Origin: Bacillota bacterium
GTDB taxonomy: Bacteria; Bacillota; Clostridia; Peptostreptococcales; Anaerovoracaceae
Assembly (NCBI GenBank): GCA_017522185.1
Contig: JAFWZZ010000029.1
Coordinates: 186,001 to 250,000, forward strand
Reading direction: 5' to 3'
Length of the DNA stretch: 64,000 nt
A model generated the notes under the pieces. The model saw only the letters and a program-made list of their open reading frames with translations. It searched no databases and was not told where the DNA came from. Below, piece after piece: positions 43,891-51,238 of the stretch. Position numbers and translations under genes: made by a program. Position 1 is the first letter of the stretch. Each line of letters begins with the position of its first letter.

Positions 43891-44799
43891 TCATACCACA
43901 AAAGCGCAGATGGTAAAAGTCCATATTGCACTGAGTGCGCCATGAAGAATTTTTATCGTAAGAATCTGCCCCGGTTTCACCGGACATCCCTTCAGCATAC
44001 TCATGGTCTGTCCCGTCACAGACAGGCCGCCAAAGGAGATGAGAAAAGACGATAATACCAGCTTCATCCTAAGGCTGCAGCTGCATCTCGCAATTTCACT
44101 GCACCCCACTGTCATTTCCAGCAGGCCCTTGCAGAAGGCAGAAGCCCAGTCAGGCATAGACTGAAACAAATCAGATATATCCAGGAAAGCCGCTCCAATC
44201 ATGAAGAGCAGAATATATGCAAGGACGATGCCCAGGGAACGGAAACTTTCCAGAATACTGTCGGTAAAAGGCGTTTCACCCGACATCGTACCGCTTCCGC
44301 GATGCCTGTGTATCTTCTGTTCCGGTATCTTTGTCCCTCTTCCCAGAATCAGTCCGCAGATTGCCGCTGCCGCGTAATGACTGCATGCAAGTACATAGCC
44401 CGCCGTTTTGTTCTGATAAAAAGTGACACCTATGCCGCCGGTCAGAAATGCCGGACCTGTAATCATAGCATAGGAAAGCACACGCTTCAGCCCGGCTTCA
44501 TCCAGCAGGCCGTCTCTGTACTGGTCCCCTGCCATCTTTGCACCCATGGGATAGCCGGAGAAAAACGCCATAACAGCCGGATAAAACCGGCTGGACGTCA
44601 TCGCGCTGACGCCGGCTCTTTTGATATATCCGGCTACGACCATAAAAGGCAGCAGCGACGGCACCACCGCGTTCATCCAGATGCGGATTGCCGACTTTGA
44701 TGCGGTAACGGTAATCTCCGGAAACACCATCATCATCAGACAGGCCGCAACAGCCAGCATGCATATCGCTTTGTTTTTTTCAAAAAATCGAAAACCCAT
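43891..44799 (-). CDS. ylbJ: Sporulation integral membrane protein YlbJ
   Basis: Multi-pass protein (about eight hydrophobic segments) of the nucleoside-recognition/Gate family, in Bacillus under sigma-E and needed for spore cortex. VVPSLLPFMVVAGYIKRAG near residue 45, FFSGYPMGAKMAGD near 78 and SFGGLSVTGQTMSML near 255 are the YlbJ pattern. 302 residues. The ATG at 44799 lies inside the 3' arm of a hairpin. Neighbours rsmD, coaD, ylbM and rpmF match the Bacillus ylbH-ylbN region. Confidence 0.9.
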   Translation of the reverse strand: MGFRFFEKNKAICMLAVAACLMMMVFPEITVTASKSAIRIWMNAVVPSLLPFMVVAGYIKRAGVSAMTSSRFYPAVMAFFSGYPMGAKMAGDQYRDGLLDEAGLKRVLSYAMITGPAFLTGGIGVTFYQNKTAGYVLACSHYAAAAICGLILGRGTKIPEQKIHRHRGSGTMSGETPFTDSILESFRSLGIVLAYILLFMIGAAFLDISDLFQSMPDWASAFCKGLLEMTVGCSEIARCSCSLRMKLVLSSFLISFGGLSVTGQTMSMLKGCPVKPGQILTIKILHGALSAIWTFTICAFVV

Positions 44800-44829
44800 G
44801 GTAGAAACTATGTTCCGTCCATGGGTTTT
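44791..44829 (-). terminator. Hairpin/terminator overlapping the ylbJ start codon
   Basis: Perfect 11-bp stem AAAACCCATGG/CCATGGGTTTT (44791-44801 with 44819-44829). On the minus strand CGATTTTTTG follows. The ylbJ ATG is part of the 3' arm, so the same element can end the upstream message and hide the start codon. Confidence 0.65.
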
Positions 44830-44838
44830 ATGCTATTG

Positions 44839-45399
44839 CTATTCTTCTGTAACCGGAGAGCCTACAACCATCAGATCTTCGTCGTTCTGCGTTCTGTAAG
44901 CCATTTCCTTGATTTCATCTCTGTTGTTCTGCAGAACGCCGCCGATGCCTTCGAATGTCTTTTCTAAATTAGAGAACATTTCGCCGAAGTACTTCATGTT
45001 CAGATCATCCATCTTCGCCTGCATATCGTAGAGCAGCTTATCCACATAATCATAAGTACGCATCTTTAACAGCTTGCAGTAGTCTTCTGCCTCGATGCGG
45101 ATTTCTTCCGCCAGCTTCTGCGCTCTTAAGGTAATATCATGGGTGTTTACCAGATATTCAGCCTGCTTATTGGCTTCTACGATGATTTTTTCGTATTCAG
45201 CCTTGGCTTCTGTCAGGATTCTTTCCTTTTCTTCCTTCACCCATTTTGCCTGCTGTACATCATCAGGAAGACTCAGGCGGATTTCTCTCACGATTTCCAA
45301 AAGTTCGTTGGAATCGATCATAATCTTGCCGGTCAGCGGCAGCCCAGGGGCAGTATCGACGATATCTTCGATTTCTTCTAATAATTCTAATACTGTCAT
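44839..45399 (-). CDS. Conserved coiled-coil protein of unknown function
   Basis: A 186-residue, mostly helical and strongly charged protein without membrane segment or signal. It begins MTVLELLEEIEDIVDTAPGL, has a long coiled coil (about 50-115; VKEEKERILTEAKAEYEKII) reminiscent of ATP synthase stator subunits, and a second helical part. Similar unnamed genes follow coaD in Clostridia; the role is unknown to me. AGGAGG precedes ATG 45399 by five bases, and it lies 9 bases after coaD, so it is in the rsmD-coaD operon. Confidence 0.75.
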   Translation of the reverse strand: MTVLELLEEIEDIVDTAPGLPLTGKIMIDSNELLEIVREIRLSLPDDVQQAKWVKEEKERILTEAKAEYEKIIVEANKQAEYLVNTHDITLRAQKLAEEIRIEAEDYCKLLKMRTYDYVDKLLYDMQAKMDDLNMKYFGEMFSNLEKTFEGIGGVLQNNRDEIKEMAYRTQNDEDLMVVGSPVTEE

Positions 45400-45408
45400 G
45401 TTATCCTC

Positions 45409-45897
45409 CTATTTCCTGCAGTACTTCTTTTTCATTTCTTCCAGAATCTTCTCCGGAACCAGGCCGTCTACGCATCCGCCCAGGGAGAGAACTTCTTTGA
45501 TAACGCTGGAACTGATGAATGAGTATTCCGGATTGGTCATCAGGAACACGGACTCAACCCCCTCGTTGAAGAGGCGGTCATTCATCTGCGCCATTTGGAT
45601 TTCATATTCAAAATCCGTGGTCGCACGCAGTCCGCGAATGACTGCATTGAAACCGTTGGCGTTGACATAGTCAGCCAGAAGGCCCTGGAAACAGTCGACT
45701 TTGACATTTCCCAGGTGTGCCGTTTCGGCTTTGATCATCGCAACACGCTCTTCTTTGGTAAACAGCGGCTGCTTGTTAGGATTGACGATGACACCGACTA
45801 CCAGCTCGCCGAACATCTTGGACGCTCTTTCGATAATATCCAGGTGTCCGTAGGTCATCGGGTCAAAGGATCCGGTGTATAAAGCTCTTTTTGTCAT
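45409..45897 (-). CDS. coaD: Phosphopantetheine adenylyltransferase
   Basis: Second-last step of coenzyme A synthesis. 162 residues; GSFDPMTYGHLDII near the start holds the TxGH-type site, VIRGLRATTDFEYE near residue 88 and MTNPEYSFISSSVIKEV near 120 are family motifs. ATG 45897 lies four bases after the rsmD stop and uses a ribosome site in its end. This order rsmD-coaD is widely conserved. Confidence 0.97.
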   Translation of the reverse strand: MTKRALYTGSFDPMTYGHLDIIERASKMFGELVVGVIVNPNKQPLFTKEERVAMIKAETAHLGNVKVDCFQGLLADYVNANGFNAVIRGLRATTDFEYEIQMAQMNDRLFNEGVESVFLMTNPEYSFISSSVIKEVLSLGGCVDGLVPEKILEEMKKKYCRK

Positions 45898-45900
45898 ATG

Positions 45901-46455
45901 TTATTCTTCCTCCGATGCATATTGGTAAATGCTGACGATGATTCTGCCGTAACGGCGTTCTTTCACCTTGATCAGATTACCAACCTGCTCTGGCATTTCA
46001 TCATATTTGCCATGTTCTGCTATTATTATACCGTCATTCTGCAATAAATCAAGTTCTTCTATCAAAGCCAGGCAGTTTTCGTAGAGTCCGTCATGGTATG
46101 GCGGATCCAGGAAAAAGATATCCGCTTTCTCCCTGATTCTTGCCAGCGTCTTAGTGTAATCTCCGGCCAGAATGATGGATTTATCTTCCGCCTTGCAGAT
46201 TTTCACATTGGTTTTGATCAGATTCAGGCTGGCTCTGGCATTGTCACAGAAGTAGCATTTTTCTGCACCTCTGGACAGCGCCTCCAGACCCAGGCTGCCT
46301 GTTCCTGCAAACAGATCGACGCATACGGATCCATAGATATCGTTCTGCAGCAGATTGAAAATGGCTTCTTTTACCTTGTCCGTCGTCGGTCTCACGTCGT
46401 AACCGATTGGCGTTTCCAGTTTTCTTCCACGGTATTCACCGGTAATAATTCTCAT
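45901..46455 (-). CDS. rsmD: 16S rRNA (guanine(966)-N2)-methyltransferase
   Basis: SAM-dependent methylation of G966 in 16S rRNA. 184 residues with RIITGEYRGRKLETP at the start, VRPTTDKVKEAIFN near 26, the SAM motif VDLFAGTGSLGLEALSRGA near 45 and the catalytic FLDPPYHDG near 116. ATG 46455 has GAGAGG. It lies between nnrE (37 bases upstream) and coaD. Confidence 0.96.
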   Translation of the reverse strand: MRIITGEYRGRKLETPIGYDVRPTTDKVKEAIFNLLQNDIYGSVCVDLFAGTGSLGLEALSRGAEKCYFCDNARASLNLIKTNVKICKAEDKSIILAGDYTKTLARIREKADIFFLDPPYHDGLYENCLALIEELDLLQNDGIIIAEHGKYDEMPEQVGNLIKVKERRYGRIIVSIYQYASEEE

Positions 46456-46492
46456 AGGTTATTCCTCTCTTATTTCTCTGTTTCGTCAAAAG

Positions 46493-47158
46493 TTATTTGC
46501 TCAAAACCTTGCCAATGCCGATGTCGGCCGTTTCGATTTTTCCCATTAAATACTGTACCATTTCGTTGCCATGAACCGGTTTCTTCGCATGGAAGGTCAC
46601 CGTATGGCTGGCCCAGACCGCATATCCCGGCTCATCGAAAAAGGTCATGTCACCGGACAGGCCGCTTGGGATGTCCAAAGATGCGATGTAGATATTCGCC
46701 TCATTACATCTTCTGATAATCTGCTCCGCCGCCGGCCGCAGCTGGCCGTGAAAGCCCGTTCCGTAGATTGCATCCACAATGATGTCCTCTTCCTCTGTCA
46801 GATAGTCGTCATCCGGCGTGAGAATTGGCAGCTTGTCCTTGATAAGATTATAATTGGTGATGGCATCTTTGGTTACAGGTTCGCCTTCCACCAGCAGCAC
46901 GCTGACGTCAATACCTGCCTCGTGGAACTTCCTTGCAACCACAAAACCGTCGCCGCCGTTATTGCCCTTACCGCAGAGTACAAGCACCTTTTCTACCTTA
47001 CCGTAGGTATAGCGGAAGGCGTCCAGGATGTACTCTGCCGCCTTGGTACCGGCGTTTTCCATCATTTCATAGTAGGATAAGCCTGCCTCGTCGGCCATCT
47101 TCTCCAGCAGCTTCATCTCTTCGCATGTAACAGTTTCTTTTGTATGTAAATTTTCCAT
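46493..47158 (-). CDS. nnrE: NAD(P)H-hydrate epimerase, YjeF N-terminal domain only
   Basis: Epimerises damaged NAD(P)HX so that a dehydratase can repair it. From ATG 47158 (221 residues) the protein has the family block YYEMMENAGTKAAEYI near 30, VLCGKGNNGGDGFVVAR near 58, VDAIYGTGFHG near 128 and SLDIPSGLSGD near 163. The C-terminal dehydratase domain (NnrD), fused in many bacteria, is absent. The ribosome site is weak (GAAG), and longer starts to 47257 would cross the promoter. Confidence 0.9.
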   Translation of the reverse strand: MENLHTKETVTCEEMKLLEKMADEAGLSYYEMMENAGTKAAEYILDAFRYTYGKVEKVLVLCGKGNNGGDGFVVARKFHEAGIDVSVLLVEGEPVTKDAITNYNLIKDKLPILTPDDDYLTEEEDIIVDAIYGTGFHGQLRPAAEQIIRRCNEANIYIASLDIPSGLSGDMTFFDEPGYAVWASHTVTFHAKKPVHGNEMVQYLMGKIETADIGIGKVLSK

Positions 47159-47195
47159 TTTCTTCACACTTCTTTCTTGTTGCTTTCTACATTTT

Positions 47196-47224
47196 AGAAT
47201 AACATAGTGGTTTTCACTTCGCAA
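47196..47224 (-). promoter_or_regulatory. Possible promoter of nnrE
   Basis: TTGCGA (47219-47224), 17 bases, TATTCT (47196-47201) on the minus strand, just after the SASP terminator. Confidence 0.45.
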
Positions 47225-47240
47225 GTATTGAGTTAGCGAA

Positions 47241-47273
47241 CAAAACAAAGAAGACACCCATCAGGATGCCTTC
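47241..47273 (-). terminator. Terminator of the SASP gene
   Basis: GAAGGCATCC/GGGTGTCTTC (10 pairs with G-T) followed by TTTGTTTTG on the minus strand, about 30 bases after the stop at 47305. Confidence 0.7.
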
Positions 47274-47304
47274 TCCGTATCCGGTAAGCCCGGTTATCTT
47301 CTGA

Positions 47305-47508
47305 CTATTTGCCAGCTAACTGCTGTTCAGCCATTTCGACTAACTTCTTTGTCATATAGCCGCCAACATAGCCGTTCTGTCTTGCAGTCAGGTTACCCTT
47401 ATCAGTCTGTGCATAGTTGGACAGGCCTAATTCGTTGGCAACTTCAGTCTTTAAGTTGTTTAAAGCAGGCTTTACGCTCGCTTCATTCATCTTCTGCTGT
47501 AAGCTCAT
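47305..47508 (-). CDS. Alpha/beta-type small acid-soluble spore protein
   Basis: DNA-coating protein of the dormant spore. 67 residues from ATG 47508, eight bases after GGAGG; the GTG at 47517 lies inside the ribosome site. LKTEVANELGLSNYAQTDKG (with the GPR protease site KTEVANE), then LTARQNGYVGGYMTKKLVEMA, is the alpha/beta SASP pattern. It would be made in the forespore under sigma-G; the -35-like GCATG upstream has no clear -10 partner. Confidence 0.93.
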   Translation of the reverse strand: MSLQQKMNEASVKPALNNLKTEVANELGLSNYAQTDKGNLTARQNGYVGGYMTKKLVEMAEQQLAGK

Positions 47509-47594
47509 GTTTTTCACCTCCTGTTTACGTTATTAATTTAACCTGACAGGAGATTTCTATGTCATGCAATATTTGGCTCGAAATCTGCCAGAAT

Positions 47595-49637
47595 TTATAA
47601 CTCTAACTTGATTTCTTCGCCGAACATTTTTTTGATGCGGGATTTCAGCTGCATATTTGCCGAAGCCTGCAGATTCGGGTCTTCGGTCAAAATCTCTTTG
47701 GCCGCATCTTTGGCTTTTTCCAAGACGTCGCCGTGGCGCACCAGGTCGCTGATATGCAACTCCGGCAGACCGTGCTGTCTTGTACCGAAGATTTCACCCG
47801 GACCGCGCAGCTTCAAATCGGCTTCAGCGATTTCAAAACCGTCATTGGTTCTGCACATAATCTCATTTCGCTCGTTGGAAAGCTGACTTTCACTTTGTGA
47901 AATCAGGAAACAATAGGACTGCTGGCTGCCTCGTCCCACGCGGCCGCGGAGCTGATGCAGCTGTGCCAATCCGAACCGCTCGCTGTTTTCGATAACCATA
48001 ACCGTCGCATTTGGCACGTTGATGCCGACTTCGATGACCACGGTGGATACCAGGACTTTCGTCGCTCCCTCTGCGAAAGAGGCCATAACCGCATCCTTCT
48101 CGTCCTGTTTCATGGCGCCGTGAATCAGTGCCACGGAAAACGGCTTCAGTCTGTCCCGCAGTTCTTCATAAAGCTCTTCTGCAGACTTGGCATCAATCTT
48201 ATCTGATTCTTCGATCAAAGGCGCCACCACGTAGGCCTGACGTCCGGCGCGCAGCTGCTCTTTCACGAAATCATAGACCCTTGCCCGCTTCTCTAAATCG
48301 GCCAGGGTGGTCTTGATCGGTTTTCTGCCTTTTGGCATGGTGCGGATCTGGGAAATATCAAGATCGCCATAGAGAATGACAGCCAGGGTTCTTGGAATCG
48401 GCGTTGCCGTCATGACCAGGACGTTGGGATTGGCACCTTTCTGCGTCAACAGACGGCGCTGGTTGACACCGAAACGGTGCTGCTCATCGGTGATGACAAG
48501 TCCAAGGTTATGAAACACAACATCCGGCTGAATCACCGCATGGGTGCCTACCAGAATGTCAATTTCTCCAGAATCCAGCTGTGCAAGGACTTCCCTCTTC
48601 TCCGCCGCTTTCATGCTGCTGTACAGCAGACCAACATTGATTCCATATGGCGTAAAATCAGCCTTCAGAGATGCGCCATGCTGTTTGGCGAGGATTTCTG
48701 TCGGTGCCATCATTACGCTCTGAAAGCCCGATTTTGCGGCTGCGTACATGGCCATTTCGGCCACCACCGTCTTGCCGGAGCCAACGTCACCCTGCACCAG
48801 CCGGTTCATGGCTTTGCCGCCTGCAAGATCACGGGAAATGTCTCTCCAAGCCGTCATCTGTCCTTCCGTCAGGTCAAAAGGCAGCCCTTTTTGAAAGTCT
48901 GCCGCAGGAGCAGGATTGATGACCACGCCGTCCCTGTTCTGACTGTTGTCGTTTTTGATGTAAAAAAGCCCGGCTTCCAAAACCAGCAGCTCGTCAAAAA
49001 TCAGTCTGTATTTGCTGGACAGAACCTGTCTGCCGTCAGTTGGAAAATGCATATTCTCCAGGGCATAGGCCGGTCCTGCCAGGCGGTAACACTCCACGAT
49101 TCCTGCAGGAAGCCACTCTTCCACTTCCCCGTAAAGCGGCTTCAGCTGCAGCTGCAGCTTGCGGAGTTCTTTTTGTGAGATACCGGAAATGGCAGGATAT
49201 ACAGGCAGTATGCCGCGAATATCCGCCGGATCTCCCGCTCTGTGGAACTCCGGATGGATGCACTGGAGTCTGTCGAAACTGCTGGAAATCCGACCATAGA
49301 AGGAATAGTCCTCGTTCATTTGAAACAGTTTCTCGATGTACCGCCCCTGAAAGAACACCACCTCGATGATGCCCGTGTCGTCCTGCACCAGCAGGGTCAG
49401 CGGCGTATTTCTTTTATAAGGATTGCCTGAATATCTTTTGGATATTACTGTACCGCAAAAAAGCGCATCTTTTCCCGGTTCCAGATTCTCGATGGCAGTT
49501 TCGTGTCTGCGGTCCTCATATTTCCGCGGAAAGAAATAGAGCAGGTCTTCTAAGGTTTCGATACCGTAACCTGCGAAGACCTCTGCTTTCTTTCCTCCGA
49601 TGCCTTTTAACGTTGTAATACTATCCTGTAATTTCAT
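47595..49637 (-). CDS. recG: ATP-dependent DNA helicase RecG
   Basis: Reverses stalled forks and processes recombination intermediates. 680 residues: N-terminal wedge/OB fold (about 60-150), helicase with QGDVGSGKTVVAEMA near 285, TDEQHRFGVNQR near 390, TATPIPRTLA near 415, and VIEVGINVPNATVMV, QLHQLRGRVGRGSQQS in domain 2. The ATG lies 17 bases inside the end of the Asp23 gene, so translation is coupled. A FakA/DAK gene usually lies between these two genes in Firmicutes and is absent. Confidence 0.97.
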   Translation of the reverse strand: MKLQDSITTLKGIGGKKAEVFAGYGIETLEDLLYFFPRKYEDRRHETAIENLEPGKDALFCGTVISKRYSGNPYKRNTPLTLLVQDDTGIIEVVFFQGRYIEKLFQMNEDYSFYGRISSSFDRLQCIHPEFHRAGDPADIRGILPVYPAISGISQKELRKLQLQLKPLYGEVEEWLPAGIVECYRLAGPAYALENMHFPTDGRQVLSSKYRLIFDELLVLEAGLFYIKNDNSQNRDGVVINPAPAADFQKGLPFDLTEGQMTAWRDISRDLAGGKAMNRLVQGDVGSGKTVVAEMAMYAAAKSGFQSVMMAPTEILAKQHGASLKADFTPYGINVGLLYSSMKAAEKREVLAQLDSGEIDILVGTHAVIQPDVVFHNLGLVITDEQHRFGVNQRRLLTQKGANPNVLVMTATPIPRTLAVILYGDLDISQIRTMPKGRKPIKTTLADLEKRARVYDFVKEQLRAGRQAYVVAPLIEESDKIDAKSAEELYEELRDRLKPFSVALIHGAMKQDEKDAVMASFAEGATKVLVSTVVIEVGINVPNATVMVIENSERFGLAQLHQLRGRVGRGSQQSYCFLISQSESQLSNERNEIMCRTNDGFEIAEADLKLRGPGEIFGTRQHGLPELHISDLVRHGDVLEKAKDAAKEILTEDPNLQASANMQLKSRIKKMFGEEIKLEL

Positions 49638-50040
49638 AGGTTTTTACTACCTCTAGGTTTCTTCTCGCAATCTGTTTGGATTTGACACCTGCCACGCGGA
49701 TTTTAATCTGATGCGGCCGCTTGCCATGTCTTCTTTCAACCAGGTCTGCCGTATGATCTGCAATCGCTTCACAGACTCTGCCGATGCTGACCCCGAATTT
49801 TACGATGATACTGCACTCTATATTGACATGACCGGCATGTTCACTTTCCTCTACCTCGATTGCGTTGGCAAATTCAGACAGATTGAATTTTGCAGGGCTC
49901 CCGATCTGACGGCCCTTCTTTGTCGCCGGCCAAACCTTGCCTTTGCAGGCATCCAGCTTAAAACTGTCTGCAATAATCTGCGCGAAAAACAGATTTGCCA
50001 CAGAAATCGTTCCTAAATCGGTTTCTCTTGTTAATGCCAT
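49621..50040 (-). CDS. Asp23/Gls24 family envelope stress protein (YloU-like)
   Basis: A 139-residue cytoplasmic protein of the Asp23 family, linked in relatives to the cell envelope and, as YloU, to fatty acid kinase. ISVANLFFAQIIADSFKLDA near residue 12 and VNIECSIIVKFGVSIGRVCE near 75, then the basic VKSKQIARRNLEVVKTYEI end, fit the family, though the first block is an unusual insert. ATG 50040 has GGAGG seven bases upstream. It shares 17 bases with recG. Confidence 0.75.
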   Translation of the reverse strand: MALTRETDLGTISVANLFFAQIIADSFKLDACKGKVWPATKKGRQIGSPAKFNLSEFANAIEVEESEHAGHVNIECSIIVKFGVSIGRVCEAIADHTADLVERRHGKRPHQIKIRVAGVKSKQIARRNLEVVKTYEITG

Positions 50041-50132
50041 GGTTTCTCCTCCATACATTTTTATTCTCATATAGTTTACCTTAGGCAGACACCAAAAAGC
50101 AAGCACATACATAGACTGTATTGGGTGATATT

Positions 50133-50315
50133 ATGGGAAACTATCATAAAAAAAGAAAACCTCTCTTCAAATACAGAGAGGCTTGTGATATCGGTTTTGT
50201 GCTTGTGGTTTTCGGCATCGTGACCGTCTGTGCCTTTTTCCTGCCGCCGAAAGCCTGGATCCTCCTGCTTGGCGGCGTTCTCGTGTTCTGTGGGTTCTGC
50301 CTGCTGGGAAACTGA
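50133..50315 (+). CDS. Small conserved-type membrane protein
   Basis: A 60-residue protein: short basic start (MGNYHKKRKPLFKYREA) and two hydrophobic segments (IGFVLVVFGIVTVCAFFL and AWILLLGGVLVFCGFCLL) split by PPK. Similar unnamed small membrane proteins with a PP turn are common in Clostridia. GGGTGAT just before ATG 50133 matches the end of the anti-SD. It is the only plus gene between two minus-strand operons (Asp23-recG and rpmB), which makes chance less likely. No promoter is clear. Confidence 0.6.
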   Translation: MGNYHKKRKPLFKYREACDIGFVLVVFGIVTVCAFFLPPKAWILLLGGVLVFCGFCLLGN

Positions 50316-50340
50316 GACACGCCTGACGGAATATGGACAC

Positions 50341-50363
50341 AAAAAAACCCGCGTTTACGCGGG
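50341..50363 (-). terminator. Terminator of rpmB
   Basis: CCCGCG, TTTA, CGCGGG followed by TTTTTTT on the minus strand, 19 bases after the rpmB stop. It may also stop the plus-strand small gene, with a weaker T-run. Confidence 0.85.
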
Positions 50364-50382
50364 CCTTTGTTCATCAATGAAA

Positions 50383-50574
50383 TTAGATGGCACGGTTGAT
50401 CTTGTTAGATCTGATGCATCTTGTGCATACGTTTGCTCTTCTTACTGTACCATTGTCGTTGATTCTTACAGTCTGAATGTTTGCATTCCACTTTCTTCTG
50501 CTGTGTCTGTTGGAATGGGATACTGTGTTACCGGAAACCTGTCCCTTTCCGCATACTTCACATTTTCTTGACAT
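50383..50574 (-). CDS. rpmB: Large ribosomal subunit protein bL28
   Basis: Ribosomal protein L28, 63 residues: MSRKCEVCGKGQVSGNTVSH, SNRHSRRKWNANIQ, and VCTRCIRSNKI. Both CxxC pairs are present, so this is the zinc-binding form. ATG 50574 has GGAGG upstream, and its own promoter lies about 80 bases before it. In Firmicutes rpmB is divergent from or next to the Asp23/FakA pair, as here. Confidence 0.96.
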   Translation of the reverse strand: MSRKCEVCGKGQVSGNTVSHSNRHSRRKWNANIQTVRINDNGTVRRANVCTRCIRSNKINRAI

Positions 50575-50651
50575 CTACCGCACCTCCTTTAAATATCTTA
50601 AGCATGTAGCATATTTTCAAAATTTTAGTTTATTCATACCGAACAAGCGAT

Positions 50652-50681
50652 ATTATATCACAAGAATCATACCCATAGCAA
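50652..50681 (-). promoter_or_regulatory. Promoter of rpmB
   Basis: TTGCTA (50676-50681), 18 bases, perfect TATAAT (50652-50657) with an extended TGA, on the minus strand. Confidence 0.65.
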
Positions 50682-50698
50682 GCACTTTTTTCATTTTT

Positions 50699-51238
50699 TT
50701 AGAAATTTTCTATTGTAATGATTTCTCCTTTTTTGTGGCTCGCCTGCACGTCGATGATTCTCTGGTTTCTGCTTCCGCGGAACGGCAGTGAAAGATCTCG
50801 CTGGGCCGCCTCGTATCTGCCATCGATGAGAAAATCGATGGTCTGCAGCAGTTCAGCCATAGCTGCATCAGATACGCCCATCTCTGTCAGCTGTTCAAAG
50901 GTAAAACCGGAATACATGATGATATTCAGGTTTCTTTCTTTGATCTGTTTCGCCAGGTTGAGAAAAGCCTTTGGCTGGCAGGCCGGCTCGCCGCCGCTGA
51001 AAGTCACGCCGTCCAGCAGTGGATTCTCGTCGATTGCCCTGATGATCTTTTCGATTTCACAAGGATAGCCCCCATCAAAATCATGGGTTGCCGGGTTATG
51101 ACATCCCGGGCAGAGATGAGGACATCCCTGACAAAATACAACAAACCGGATACCGGGTCCGTCTACGATGGACTCCCGCACCACGCCCGCAATGCGAAGC
51201 GTATTCTCGTCTATATTATAATCTTTCAAAACCTTCAC
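50699..51238 (-). CDS. nrdG: Anaerobic ribonucleotide reductase activating protein
   Basis: Radical SAM enzyme that makes the glycyl radical in NrdD. 179 residues; the cluster motif is in VVFCQGCPHLCPGCHNPATH near residue 33 (CxxxCxxC preceded by another Cys), and GVTFSGGEPACQP near 78 is the SAM-binding block. The start is GTG 51238, 23 bases inside the end of nrdD, or TTG three codons on; translation is coupled to nrdD. Confidence 0.96.
   Translation of the reverse strand: MKVLKDYNIDENTLRIAGVVRESIVDGPGIRFVVFCQGCPHLCPGCHNPATHDFDGGYPCEIEKIIRAIDENPLLDGVTFSGGEPACQPKAFLNLAKQIKERNLNIIMYSGFTFEQLTEMGVSDAAMAELLQTIDFLIDGRYEAAQRDLSLPFRGSRNQRIIDVQASHKKGEIITIENF

Noticed and set aside
47509..47594. Sigma-G promoter before the SASP gene
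   Set aside because: GCATG fits a -35, but the sequence at 17-18 bases (CAGGTTA) fits the -10 poorly; not listed as a feature.
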